The notes: a model not told the origin generated them from the letters alone. A stretch of DNA of 48,823 bases from Emiliania huxleyi CCMP1516 (GCF_000372725.1 NW_005195940.1:410113-458935); one strand, 5' to 3'. Numbered from the stretch's first letter, positions 29,032 to 38,290 are shown. Program-made: numbers and translations.

Positions 29032-29192
29032 GGATGTGCAAGGCGGGTGTCGACGTCGAGGTGTACAATGCTGTGGGCGGGTTCCATGACTTTATCGAGT
29101 ACTCTGAGGGGTGTGGAGATGAGGGGCCTCCTGAGCTGGAGCATTGCGCAGCGCGGCTGCTGGTGCTCGAGGGCGGCCGTGCGGTGGCGTGA
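29032..29192 (+). CDS. Isolated C-terminal exon, alpha/beta-hydrolase-like
   Basis: The translation MCKAGVDVEVYNAVGGFHDF followed by IEYSEGCGDEGPPELEH resembles the last part of alpha/beta-hydrolase fold-3 enzymes, where a GV.VE strand precedes the catalytic His in an (G)FH.F motif. No nucleophile (GDSAG) region was found upstream in any frame within 1 kb. It is either the last exon of a gene with long introns or an orphan fragment. Weak assignment. Confidence 0.35.
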
Positions 29193-29835
29193 GGGCCTGA
29201 TTGGTGACCTCCTCGCTGCCTCGAGGGAAGGGGGGAAGACGTCAGGCAGCTCTCACTCCTGTGATGAGCGCTTGAACCGAGGCCCCGCCCCGAAAGGAAA
29301 GTATTAGCCACACGAAACCCGAGACCCCTCCCCCCCCGCCCCGATCCCCCCACCCCCTTGCTCCCCTCCCCCCCCTCGGGAGGGCCGAACTGAGGCGCCC
29401 GAGGGGACCCCGCAATTCCCTTCCCCCCTCGGAGGGCCGGACTGAGGCGTCGAGGGCCCCGCTCTTTCCTTCGCATAGCGGCCACTCTTCGGATCGCTGG
29501 TCGAGCGACCCGGGGGATGCCCCGCGCGCCTGACCCAGGCGCGAAAACGAATCTGCGAGGCGTGGCTACGGGGATCGGCTTCTTACACAGCCCTTCCCTG
29601 CAGCGAGCCCCCCTCCAACCCACCCGCGCTAGGTCTCGGGGGACGCCGGACGCAGGGATCAGCCCCGCGCGACCTCGGGAACTAGCCGGGGCAGTCGGAG
29701 AAGGGGCAACTCCGTGCACTGACGGTCGGCCGTCAGAAAACACGCCTCCGTGGCTCGGGTTACACCAATCCTCGCTACCCAACGCGGCCAAAGGATACTG
29801 AGTATCCACCTCGAGAGATCGAGAGAGAGCAGATT
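29193..29835. other. Gene-free stretch, C/G homopolymer-rich
   Basis: CCCCTCGGGAGGGCCG and its near repeat CCCCTCGGAGGGCCGGACT (29374-29450) flank C-runs, and GCGCCTGACCCAGGCGC (29526-29542) is a perfect hairpin. No tRNA or rRNA could be recognised despite the structured look. Confidence 0.35.
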
Positions 29836-29919
29836 GTGAATGAGCGCGGCGACGAGGTGGTGGACGCGATCCGACGCGCGGGCGTGGTTGCTGCCGGTCC
29901 ACCTCGACGTCGCACGCCG

Positions 29920-31048
29920 CCAGGCGCGGCTGGTGGCGGCGCACGCCCCTCGACGCCAAGTACCGAGAGGACAAGAGGACGTACTATTTCTTCGACAAGA
30001 CTGGCCGGGCCTACCGCATCTACAACCCGAGAGGGCTGCCCCCGGCGCATACATACCTTCCGCTTACCGAATGGAGCTCACGCAGCAATCTTCTACAACA
30101 CGCTCAGCGCCGATACTCCGCGACGATTCACCATTCGGCCTGGAGGGAGATGCATGCGGCGGCGGGCCGCGCAGGGAGGAGGGAGCAGGTGCGGTTTGTC
30201 TCGGCGAGCCAGTTCGGCGCGGGCGCGTTTTTGAACGCGATCCCGACCCGCGCGCACTTCCGTCTGCCCTCGTACGTGCTGCGCTTCGCGCTGCAGCGCC
30301 GCTTCGGATTACACCTGTCGATGATGACGGACGTCATGGCGGACGGCATCTACAGCCAGCACGGTCTGCCCTTTGACGCCCTTGGCGACGTGGCGCAGAA
30401 CGACGGCGCGGCGGGCCACCAGACGCGGCACAAGGAGGCGTCCTCCTGGACCTTGTCGAGCTGCTGCGGGGCAAGCTGGGGCGCGGCGCGGTGGAGCACG
30501 AGTTTCACTGCGAGCACAGCACTACGAGGACGGACTTGTACATTTACCAGGGCGTGATTGGGGACCTGCCCTGCATCGGCGACACGAAGATCTTTGCCGG
30601 TGTGCCGTCGGACCCCTCGGGGGTGGGGCGCATGGGGGCGTTTGTCGCTTGCGGCAACACGCTGCCACGCGCCCGCGAGACGGTTCTGGGCGTGGAGGGC
30701 GGGGACAGGGGCGGGAGGGTGGGGATGTGGGACCCGCGGACGGGGACCGGGACGGTCGAGGCTGTCAAGGGCCAGTACACGGACGCAGAGGGGAAGTGCC
30801 GCGTGGAGGCGCTGCTCTTCGAGGAGTTCGGCGCAATGAGCGCGGGGGTGGAGGAGCTGCTGATGCGGGTGGCTAAGGTGGCGGGCCGGAAGCTCACGTG
30901 GTGGCAGTACGACCAGACGTCGTGGTCGGCGCGCGAATGGATGCCGTTTGCGCTGCAGCGACTGTCGGTGCAGCTCTGGACGGCGCTCGCGGACGAGGCA
31001 CAGCGCGCCATTGGTGCGGCGTCGCGCGACCGCGAGGGACCGCGGGGG
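29920..31048 (+). pseudogene. Retroelement-like C-terminal region (PD-(D/E)XK-type), frameshifted
   Basis: Part 1 (to about 30440) reads SQFGAGAFLNAIP, LRFALQRRFGLHL, then GDVAQNDGAAGHQTRHKE. This is the order seen in the region following reverse transcriptase in some LINE-like ORFs. A one-base shift near 30441 moves the frame. Part 2 continues VLLDLVELLRGKLG, VEHEFHCE, TDLYIYQG and CIGDTKIF, a D...(D)xK pattern typical of restriction-like endonuclease folds. A C-terminal helical module follows (VEELLMRVAKVAG, SWSAREWMPFALQRLSVQLW) that matches the tail copies at 11159, 17712 and 35400. There is no start codon and no reverse transcriptase domain in the window. It is a broken 3' portion. Confidence 0.6.
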
Positions 31049-31160
31049 GGGGGGGGGGGGGGCTACCGGGATGGGGGGTTCTAAGGGGAAGGGAGCGGGG
31101 GGCCCCCAATAGGGCCCCCGCCCTTCCCGTAAAGGGCCCCGGGGAGCCCCCCTTTTGGTA
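31046..31160. other. Low-quality join
   Basis: A run of ~19 G followed by homopolymer-smeared sequence (GGGGGGCCCCCAATAGGGCC) of the same kind as 20243-20717. The true connection between the frameshifted ORF and tail copy D is therefore uncertain. Confidence 0.75.
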
Positions 31161-31166
31161 TATATA

Positions 31167-31241
31167 AATGAGCTTGCCCGCGGCGAGGGCGGTCGAGTGC
31201 ACGGAGCTAAGTGCCTCGCCGTCCTCGCGGGAGTCGCTTAG
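31167..31241 (+). pseudogene. Tail-family copy D
   Basis: An open frame of 24 codons, [20 protein letters not shown] then AGVA and TAG at 31239-31241, followed by GCGGCTCCAGTGGTG. Copy E (minus, ending 41301) has the same 25 bp up to and past the stop. The part before 31167 is lost in poor sequence. It may be the true end of the frameshifted ORF at 29920-31048. Confidence 0.6.
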
Positions 31242-31784
31242 GCGGCTCCAGTGGTGTACCTGTGTTAGTGCCAGTGCGCGCCAGTCCCGTGCCCAGTGTT
31301 GTGCGAGGGGCGTGAACGCCGATTCGGGGCTGCATCCGGGCGGACCAGCAGCTGCGGTGTACTGCGCTGTGGCACGGGCTCCTCACGCCGCAGACAGCGG
31401 CACAGCTCACGGCCAGCCACCTCAGCAGCGGCGGCGGGGAAGGTCAACGCAGGCCCCTCTTCCGTCCGCCATGCCACCGCCATCAGGCGGCGCCGCCGCT
31501 GCTGCGGCCAGCATCTGTGCCACCTCCTTCACCGCCTCCGCTGCTGCCACCGCTGCTGCCACCGCCAACCTCGCTGCCACCGCCAACCTCGCTGCCACCA
31601 CGGCCGATGCACTCGGCGTCGCAGCTGCCACCACCCACGCCGTCGCTCCATTCTGCGCGGTCTATAACGGCGTGTGCGGCTACACAGCCGCCTGGCCTGA
31701 GCAGGCGCTGCGACCGAGATAGGCGCGGATTAGACGAGATCAGCCGAGTTTAGCCGAGATGAGAGGATCGACCCTCAGGCGGGC
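31242..31784. other. Upstream region of the GT25 gene
   Basis: GCCAGTGCGCGCCAG words as after the other tails, then an Ala/Thr-rich open frame with CTGCTGCCACC repeats (31530-31610). From ~31700 the sequence is shared, inverted, with 38661-38735. No separate gene is called. Confidence 0.4.
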
Positions 31785-33219
31785 ATGCTGCCACCCACTG
31801 TGCCGCCATCAACGCTGCTGCCGCCGACGCTGCCACCGGCGCTGCTGCCATCGGCCATACTACCGCCAGCCGTGCTGCCATCGGCCATGTTTCCACACAT
31901 GGCTCTGCCGCACACGCTACCATCGGCGCTGTACACCAGCGCTTCCGTCGGCGCTACCACTGGCGCTTCCATCGACGCTACCGCCGGCGCTTTTGTCGAC
32001 GCTTCCGCCGCCGGCGTTGTTCAAGAGGATGCCATTGCCGACGCATTTGCCGGCACCACGGCCAGCGTTGCTGCCAACCTGGCGGCCTGGAATGCTGCCT
32101 GGAATGCTCCGGCGGCGGCGCCTCCTCCCGCGCAAGGCGTCGCGGCGGTCTACATCAACCTCGACCGGCGTGCGGACCGGAGGGAGGTGGTGGAGGCGGA
32201 GCTTCGGGCGGCGGGGCTGGCAGCGTCGCGATTCCGCGCACACACCGGAGACGAGGCGAGCGAGGAGGAGGTTGCGAGGAGCTGGGACACGCGCCGCAAC
32301 GCCAGGTACGACACCCCTGCTCACAGCTAGAGGTGTGAAGAGACGCCGTTCACAGCTGGTCAACGCCAGGTACGACACCACCTGCCCCGCCGGCGCGATG
32401 GCCATGTCGAGCGGGGAGCGCGGCTGCGCGTCGTCGCACCTGACGCTGTGGCGACACTGCTCTGACCTCGAGGCGCGCCTGCTGGTGCTGGAGGGTGCAA
32501 CCTCGGGTGATCTCGGGTGATCTCGGGTGATCTCGCGAGACCTCCCGAGACTAGGCGCCCCTGCTGATCCTGGAGGACGATGTCTCGTTCAAGGCGGGCG
32601 CTAATTACGCCAGTTATGATGAATTGCTACTTGACGTTGACTAGCTTACCGATGCGATGATGCCTCGCTCAAGGCTGGCGCGGCGGGCGCGCTTGCTGCG
32701 CTGGTGCAGCTGGTGGAGAGGTGTCTCCCGCCGGCGGACCGCTTCGTCCTCCTCTACCTCAGCGCGCACGTCGCGCGATGGCGGGACGCGGCGCCGTCGC
32801 CGCGCGCGCAACGCGTGCTGAGCGCGGCCGGCGGGGCATTGCGCGAGGCGGCGTGGGCGTGGCAGACGCACGCGTACGTGGTGTGGCCCCCCGCCGCTCG
32901 GCTGCTCGCGCAGGAGCGGACCCTCAGCTCGGTGGGCGTGCAATCTCGGGCAACCTCGGGTCATCTCGGCCGATCTCGCGCAGGAGCGGATCCACAGCCC
33001 GGTGGACGTGTACGTCTCGTGCTTCGCCGAGGAGAAGAGGATCGCCGCGCTCGTTGCGGACCCACCGGTGGCAGCGCTGCGGAGCCCGTGTGCCGACTGT
33101 GAACGGCGTCTCTTCACACCTCTGCGTGTGAGCAGGTGGCCGAGCAATGGAACCCGTATGCCGACGGCGACGTCGTGCACTCGAGCCTCGAGACGACGCC
33201 GCTGGCGAGCTTCGCTTGA
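31785..33219 (+). CDS. Glycosyltransferase family 25-like protein, six exons
   Basis: Exons 31785-32305, 32370-32472, 32555-32593, 32674-32913, 32984-33067 and 33136-33219 join in phase to 356 aa. Introns are 64-82 nt with GT, GC, GC, GA and GT donors, all ending AG. Residues 1-~118 are a Pro/Leu/Ala/Thr/Ser repeat-rich leader. The catalytic domain has GVAAVYINLDRRADRREVVE, MAMSSGERGCASSHLTLWRH, APLLILEDDVSFKAG (acidic donor/metal motif) and AWAWQTHAYVVWPPAARLL, which are the conserved steps of procollagen galactosyltransferase/LPS GT25 enzymes. The C-terminus ends VHSSLETTPLASFA. It probably acts in the secretory pathway on a glycoprotein or surface glycan. Each intron repeats the start of the following exon. 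A truncated inverted copy of the 5' end lies at 38291-38645. Confidence 0.85.
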
Positions 33220-33479
33220 TCTCGGCTGGTCCGTTGGCGCATTAGGAGTAGGACACAGTCTGCGGGGGCGGTAGGCGTAGGGGTGGTTGATGGGGCAGGC
33301 TTTACGAGGTTAGATAGGAGTTTGAGCGCATAGAGCGAGCGGTTTAGGACGATCACAATCATGCACTTGAAAGGGGGGTCCCACGCGGCCTCTCGGCGCT
33401 GTCTCGGCGCTGGTCTCGGGTCGGCGCTGGGTCCTGGGTGTGCAGAATGCAGGAATCTAGAAAATTGCGATTTTTAGTC

Positions 33480-34421
33480 AACCCTGGCGCGCGCATCTCA
33501 CATCTCAGAGCTCAAGAGCGTCTGGAGGCAACAGCCAACATAGAGTACAAGGCTGCGCGCGGCTCTGTTCAAGCGCGCGCGCGTCGCCGACAACCTCTAC
33601 CGCAGGTATGAGGGGCGGCTCGCGGAGCTGGGCGTTGGCGACGCTGGCGACCTCCGGCCCTTCGAGACGGCCCGGGGGGCGGTGAGAGACCTCTCCCGCC
33701 GGCATGGCGCACATATCACCCGTAGAGGCCTCTCTATAGTCGCCTTTTGGCACCTCCTCTCTCCACGCCGCCGATTAGACCTCGCCGCATCGCATCGCCC
33801 CCTTCCCTGCCCCGTCGCCCTCCTGAGCTCTCCCTCCTTCGCTCCAGCCATGCACAGGACTGGACCATTGGCCCGCGTGCCAGGCGTCCGGGACGGCCGG
33901 GTATCGGCTCCGTACTTTGAGCCCTCTTGGGCCACCCTCGCGTCCACCGGCCGGCAGAGCACCGCTTGGGCGACTCAGACGGCCCGCCCGACCAGCACGT
34001 TCGATCGTGCCGCCCCCACAGCGTCAGTGGCGTGCGTGGGGTGGCAGGCGGCGTCCGCGCAGCCCCTCGTGGGGGTGCCCACCGCTCTCCTCTCACCGCT
34101 CCCCCCCGCCCGTGGCACCCCACACACTCGTCCCTCCTCAGGGGCGCAAGGCGGCACGGCACGTTCAGCGCTTGCCTCGGCCCACCTCGCCTTCACGCCC
34201 GCCACCGCGACCAAGGAGGTGGCCTCGGCGGCCCAGATGAAGCCCGTGCGGCTCGTTTGGGAGCCGCATGCCGTCCCTCTCTCGCCGGCGCTGCTCACCA
34301 CGCCCAAGCCTACGCCGAGGAACCCGTCGCGCCCGTCGCTCACGAGCTGGTGGCTCGCATCGACCGAGTCGTCCAGCTTTCTCACGCCCTGATAGCACGC
34401 TTCCGGAGTACCGACGGCTAA
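33480..34421 (+). CDS. Probable multi-exon gene, unresolved
   Basis: Protein-like segments occur in shifting frames: ERLEATANIEYKAA then (after ~4 extra bases in a GC run) LFKRARVADNLYRRYEGRL and AELGVGDAGDLRPFETARGA up to ~33715; then MKPVRLVWEPHAVPLSPALL near 34240-34300; and a helical C-terminus YAEEPVAPVAHELVARIDRV-VQLSHALIARF ending with TAA at ~34421. Splice joins cannot be fixed because I do not recognise the family, and the shift at ~33550 may be a mutation. Function unknown. Confidence 0.35.
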
Positions 34422-34440
34422 CTAAGGCCGAGGCAGAAAA

Positions 34441-34510
34441 GGTTTCTGTTTTTTTTCTCCGCTTTTCTTCACAGGATTTTCCTGTGAAGAGAGACGTAGA
34501 GAAACCGATC
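34441..34510 (+). other. Nested stem-loop upstream of a gene
   Basis: The inner arms CTTCACAGGA and TCCTGTGAAG pair perfectly around a TTT loop. The outer arms GGTTTCT (34441) and AGAAACC (34498) pair around a T-rich spacer. It lies ~45 bp upstream of the ATG at 34554. It could be an RNA structure at the end of the upstream gene or in the 5' leader of the next. Confidence 0.65.
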
Positions 34511-34553
34511 TTTCAAACTCGGTGATGCGCCTGGTGTGTTCCGCGCGTTTTCC

Positions 34554-35642
34554 ATGGCGGGCAGCATCGGAATGCTTGCCCGCCCGGCGCCGCGCCCGCG
34601 AGAGGCTGCGGCGCCACCGAGCAGGCTGACGCCGCCGACGGAGGCTCTAGCTCCGTCGTCGGCGGCAGCTCGCTCTGCGGCTACTCCGCGGAGAGCAGCC
34701 GCGTGCAAAAGCGCTGAGCAACTGCCAGATGCAGCGCCTGCTGAGCTGCTGCCTCTGCTGCCGGCGCCGCTGTACTGCTGCGCGGCACCCGAGCCCGGCT
34801 GCTGCTGCTGCTGCCCGCAGCCGTTCTGCTCGCTGCCGTGCTCGCTGCCTCAGCTCGGCGGCTCGCTGCCTCAGCTCGGCGGCTCGCTGCCTCAGCTCGG
34901 CGGCTCGCTGCCTCAGCTCGGCGGCTCGCTGCCTCAGCTCGGCGGCTCGCTGCCTCAGCTCGGCGGCTCGCTGCCTCAGCTCGGCGGCTCGCTGCCTCAG
35001 CTCGGCGGCTCGCTGCCTCAGCTCGGCGGCTCGCTGCCTCAGCTCGGCGGCTCGCTGCCTCAGCTCGGCGGCTCGCTGCCTCAGCTCGGCGGCTCGCTGC
35101 CTCAGCTCGGCGGCTCGCTGCCTCAGCTCGGCGGCTCGCTGCCTCAGCTCGGCGGCTCGCTGCCTCAGCTCGGCGGCTCGCTGCCTCAGCTCGGCGGCTC
35201 GCTGCCTCAGCTCGGCGGCTCGCTGCCTCAGCTCGGCGGCTCGCTGCCTCAGCTCGGCGGCTCGCTGCCTCAGCTCGGCGGCTCGCTGCCTCAGCTCGGC
35301 GGCTCGCTGCCTAGGCCGAGCGACGGCGGCGGCTATGTGGCGTACAAGAAGGCGGACTACGCGCACGCCCTCTCGCGCTCGGACACCGACGTGCAGATGT
35401 ACCTGTTCGAAACCTTCGGCGGGTGGTGCACCGCGGTCAAACGGCTGTTCTACCAGATGAAGGACAAGGTGCGCAACAAGCTCTCGAAGCGGCAGCACGA
35501 GGACGAGGCGAGCTGGTCGACGCGGTCGTGGCTGTCGCTGCAGGCCCAGCGCATGTCAGTCGCGCTGCAGCTCGCGGCGGCGGAAGAGATTGCGACCGAG
35601 CTCAGGCTCGCCGCGGCGTCGGAGGACGCCGCCGTCGCCTAG
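34554..35642 (+). CDS. Protein with 22 SLPQLGG repeats and a retroelement-type C-terminal module
   Basis: Single exon, 362 aa from the ATG at 34554. An Ala/Pro/Ser-rich N-terminus is followed by a Cys cluster (APEPGCCCCCPQPFC), then 22 identical copies of SLPQLGG (34842-35303). The C-terminal 110 residues read YVAYKKADYAHALSRSDTDV, YLFETFGGWCTAVKRLF, SWSTRSWLSLQAQRMSVAL and an Ala/Glu-rich end. That module is shared with the ORF ending at 31048 and tail copies B and C, and resembles the extreme C-terminus of LINE-like ORFs. The gene may be a truncated element captured behind a host or repeat sequence. Function unknown. Confidence 0.55.
   Translation: MAGSIGMLARPAPRPREAAAPPSRLTPPTEALAPSSAAARSAATPRRAAACKSAEQLPDAAPAELLPLLPAPLYCCAAPEPGCCCCCPQPFCSLPCSLPQLGGSLPQLGGSLPQLGGSLPQLGGSLPQLGGSLPQLGGSLPQLGGSLPQLGGSLPQLGGSLPQLGGSLPQLGGSLPQLGGSLPQLGGSLPQLGGSLPQLGGSLPQLGGSLPQLGGSLPQLGGSLPQLGGSLPQLGGSLPQLGGSLPQLGGSLPRPSDGGGYVAYKKADYAHALSRSDTDVQMYLFETFGGWCTAVKRLFYQMKDKVRNKLSKRQHEDEASWSTRSWLSLQAQRMSVALQLAAAEEIATELRLAAASEDAAVA
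34842..35303. repeat. 22 x 21-bp perfect minisatellite
   Basis: Unit TCGCTGCCTCAGCTCGGCGG plus C, 22 copies with no substitution visible. All three forward frames and some reverse frames are open through it, but only the SLPQLGG frame joins credible sequence on the 3' side. The perfect identity points to very recent expansion. Confidence 0.9.
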
Positions 35643-35945
35643 ACTCCCCTGCGTCACTACGTGCCTCCCCGTCTTTGTAGCCTGGCGTTTGTGCCCCGTT
35701 TGTGCCGCGTCCCGTGCCCCCGAGTTCATTTTATTTTTTTCAAACTCGGTGTCGAACCACCAGCCCGACGCTCACTACAAGTGACTGCCCAAGATCAAAT
35801 TCGAGACGACCAACATCCGACCACAAAAAAGGCCCGCGCGTGCTGCGCGGGCCGGCGAGCGACTAGCGAGCCAACCTGCTAGTACTTGATAAAGCCCAAC
35901 CGCGGCGCGGTCTTTTCGGTGGGCCCCGCCCACCCCGTCCTGTGC
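35643..35945. other. Intergenic
   Basis: Contains TTTTATTTTTTTCAAACTCGG (35728-35748), with the CAAACTCGGTG word also at 34514. No gene seen. Confidence 0.4.
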
Positions 35946-36782
35946 ATGCTCCCCGTCGGCCGCTCTCGCCTCGCACTCGCCGGCGCCTCCCTCGCGTACG
36001 GCACTGGCCTCTTCGTCGCGTACGAGGCATCGCGGCCAAAGCCGCCGCTGCTCACGTGCGAGCAGCGGCGCGACCGCTTTGCAGAGCTGGCGCAGGGATA
36101 CGACGGCGACGTGCACTGCGACGAGCAGTCGAGCGGCATCCTGGCGTGGAGGCAGGAGCTCGTCGCACAGGCGCGCGGCCGCGTCCTCGAGATCGCCGGC
36201 GGCACGGGGCGCAACCTCGAGCACTTCCCGGCCGCGGTGAGCGAGCTGGTTGTCGGCGACAACTGCGAGGCGATGCTACAGGTGGCGGCGCGCCGGGTGG
36301 CCGAGGCGCGAGTCGGCGGAGGCGCCGCGTGCTGCCCCAGCGCAGTCACACTGGCGGTGATGGACGCGTCGGCGCTTCCGTTTGCCGACGACTCGTTTGA
36401 CACGGTCGTCGATACCTTTGGCGTTTGCTCCTTTGAGGCGCCCGTCCAGGCGCTGAGAGAGATGGGGCGCTGCTGCAAGCCTGGCGGCGCCGTGCTCCTG
36501 CTGGAGCATGGCGCGTCGTCCCTCGCGCCGCTTCGCTGGTGGCAGGAAAGAGCGGAAGCGCAGCTTCGGCCGCTGCCGTGAAGAGGCGCTCTTCACAGCG
36601 CACACAACCGTGAACAGGCCCACCGCCTCAACCGGCACGTCGACCGGTGGGGGTGCTACTGGAACCGGGACATCGAGGGGATGGTGGCCGAGAGCGGGCT
36701 GCGGGTGGTGAGCGTACAGCGGCGCCACCTGGGCACGACAGTGATGCTGCGGTGCGAGCCTGCGAAGGGAGAGGCGAGCTGA
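35946..36782 (+). CDS. OMS1-like class I methyltransferase, interrupted by one TGA in a 21-bp palindrome
   Basis: ATG at 35946. Residues ~8-28 are a membrane segment (LALAGASLAYGTGLFVAYEA), as in mitochondrial OMS1-type methyltransferases. SAM-fold motifs are VLEIAGGTGRNLEHF (motif I), VVGDNCEAML, MDASALPFADDSFDTVVDTF and GRCCKPGGAVLLLEHGA. The C-terminal part (AHNREQAHRLNRHVDRWGC, YWNRDIEGMVAESGL) is also conserved in this group. The frame is continuous over 279 codons except for a TGA at ~36579, which sits in a 21-bp near-palindrome (36578-36598) starting GT and ending AG. Removing those 21 bases restores a 271-aa protein. Whether it is a micro-intron, a read-through/selenocysteine codon or an inactivating insertion cannot be told from sequence. 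Confidence 0.75.
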
Positions 36783-37469
36783 CGCGGAAGCCGACCTAGG
36801 GCCGAATGCGACGCGGCGGAGCGGCCTGGCGCCGACGACGCGTGGTACTGAGCTCAAGATTCATCTTCAAGACAACTGCTAGACACACACGCGGCCAATG
36901 TAACCAGCTACACACGTTTTGTGTTTTGTGTTATCATTCAACAGGCACCGTTGATGTCCGTTCGCACGGCTTCGCGTGTGTGTGTCGTGACGCACGTCCG
37001 GGCCCTGAGTAAGTGACACCAGGCCGACTACACGGTGAGCCATACGGACCTTGCAGAAAACCTTTTCCTTCTAAGCAGGGCTACACTATGACCCTATAGT
37101 GTGTGGGTGTTCCTGGCGAGTTGTGATGAGTAGAATTAGACTAGCCAATACTATTTTGAAGTTCATATATGAAAATACCAACTTGCCTATGTGCACGTCT
37201 CCGCCGCGGCGGCCCGGAGGCGGCCCGGCGGAGCGGTCAGAGCAGCACTGCGCGGGCCGGCGATCGACTCTCGACTATAGTACGGGCTCTATTGAATGGC
37301 CTCAAGGTGCTCTCTAGGGCTGCCCTATTCCGCTCGCCCGGCTACGTCGCCGGGCTTCGAAGGAAAAGGTTTCGCTCGGCACGGCGTCGGAGAGCAAACT
37401 TCGACGTTCGTCCTATAGTGGAAGCTGGACGCACGTAGGCAAGTGGCCCATGACCAGGCGGGCTGCTGC
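36783..37469. other. Gene-free stretch with inverted repeat
   Basis: AAAACCTTTTCCTT (37057-37070) is repeated inverted as AAGGAAAAGGTTT (37360-37372), each near a CTATAGTG word (37094-37101; 37413-37420). This could be the terminal repeats of a small element of ~380 bp. The inside is AT-rich for this genome (37120-37190). No gene was recognised. Confidence 0.4.
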
Positions 37470-37790
37470 TCAGAATCTGGGCCGTCGGCGCTCGCTCTCG
37501 CGCTCTTCATAACGGCGTTGCCCCCTCCCTCCCGCGCCGACGTTGGGCAGCCCGACCACGACAACGTCAGCGCCGCTGGCCTGCAACTCGAGGCGCCTTT
37601 GAATGAGCACGAGCCGGTGCGCGGCGGCGGCGCGGGTGATGCAGCCCAAGGTGACGGCGACGGCAGAGGGGGCGGCACCGGCGGCGGAGGAGGCGGCAGC
37701 GGCGGCGATGGCCGCGGGGTCGGCCCGCCCGCCTTTGCTGCTGGTGCTGTGGGCATCATCACAGCTCAGCGGCGGTGTGCGACCATGCGC
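37470..37790 (-). CDS. Possible Ala-rich coding exon
   Basis: The minus-strand frame ends with TGA at 37470-37472. It reads an Ala-rich stretch, then VTLGCITRAAAAHRLVLIQR, RLELQASGADVVVVGLPNVG and a basic end (RYEERERERRRPRF). The middle is protein-like, but the Ala tract is simple-sequence driven and no start codon or motif is seen. Weak. Confidence 0.3.
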   Translation of the reverse strand, partial: AHGRTPPLSCDDAHSTSSKGGRADPAAIAAAAASSAAGAAPSAVAVTLGCITRAAAAHRLVLIQRRLELQASGADVVVVGLPNVGAGGRGQRRYEERESERRRPRF

Positions 37791-38113
37791 CGCCGAAGTG
37801 ACAACTGGCCCGTTGGTAGCCCTCGCTCGCCAGCGACGCGCCCCTATCGCCGATTGCGTCGCCCCCGATGAGTACTGTATAGGCCCACCCTGCTTTCCCT
37901 AGGTCTTCCGACCCGTCTGTGTATGCCACCCAGTCGGGCGGGCGTCGTTGCGCCTGCTCTGAGTGTCAGTTGCTGCTGTGGGCGAAGAACGACCCCTGGT
38001 GCCTCTACCATTAGTCTCAGCTTGACCCGGCATGCCCCCCCTTCACCCTGAGGCGCTACACAGAGGAGTGCGACTGTGCTCACCGCGCAGCCGTTTGTCG
38101 CCACCCCTCGGTG

Positions 38114-38190
38114 CGACGGTGTATCATTCACTTTATGCCACCGTTGCATATCCCGTTTTGCGAACGGTGTATCATTCACTTTATGCCACC
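38114..38190 (-). repeat. Two hairpin units in direct order, cut by the gap
   Basis: GCGACGGTGTATCATTCACT ... CACCGTTGCA is followed after CCCGTTT by a second unit lacking its last bases at the N run. Palindromic units are a plausible reason for the assembly gap here. Confidence 0.75.
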
Positions 38191-38290
38191 NNNNNNNNNN
38201 NNNNNNNNNNNNNNNNNNNNNNNNNNNNNNNNNNNNNNNNNNNNNNNNNNNNNNNNNNNNNNNNNNNNNNNNNNNNNNNNNNNNNNNNNN
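38191..38290. other. Assembly gap (100 N)
   Basis: 100 N between a hairpin repeat and the truncated GT25 copy; the size is nominal. Confidence 0.95.

Noticed and set aside
29300..29800. Possible rRNA or structured RNA
   Set aside because: GC-rich with hairpins, but no conserved rRNA, snRNA or tRNA segment could be recognised.
34647..35498. Minus-strand RQRAAEL repeat protein and the other two forward frames
   Set aside because: They are alternative readings of the 21-bp minisatellite. Only the SLPQLGG frame joins conserved sequence downstream.
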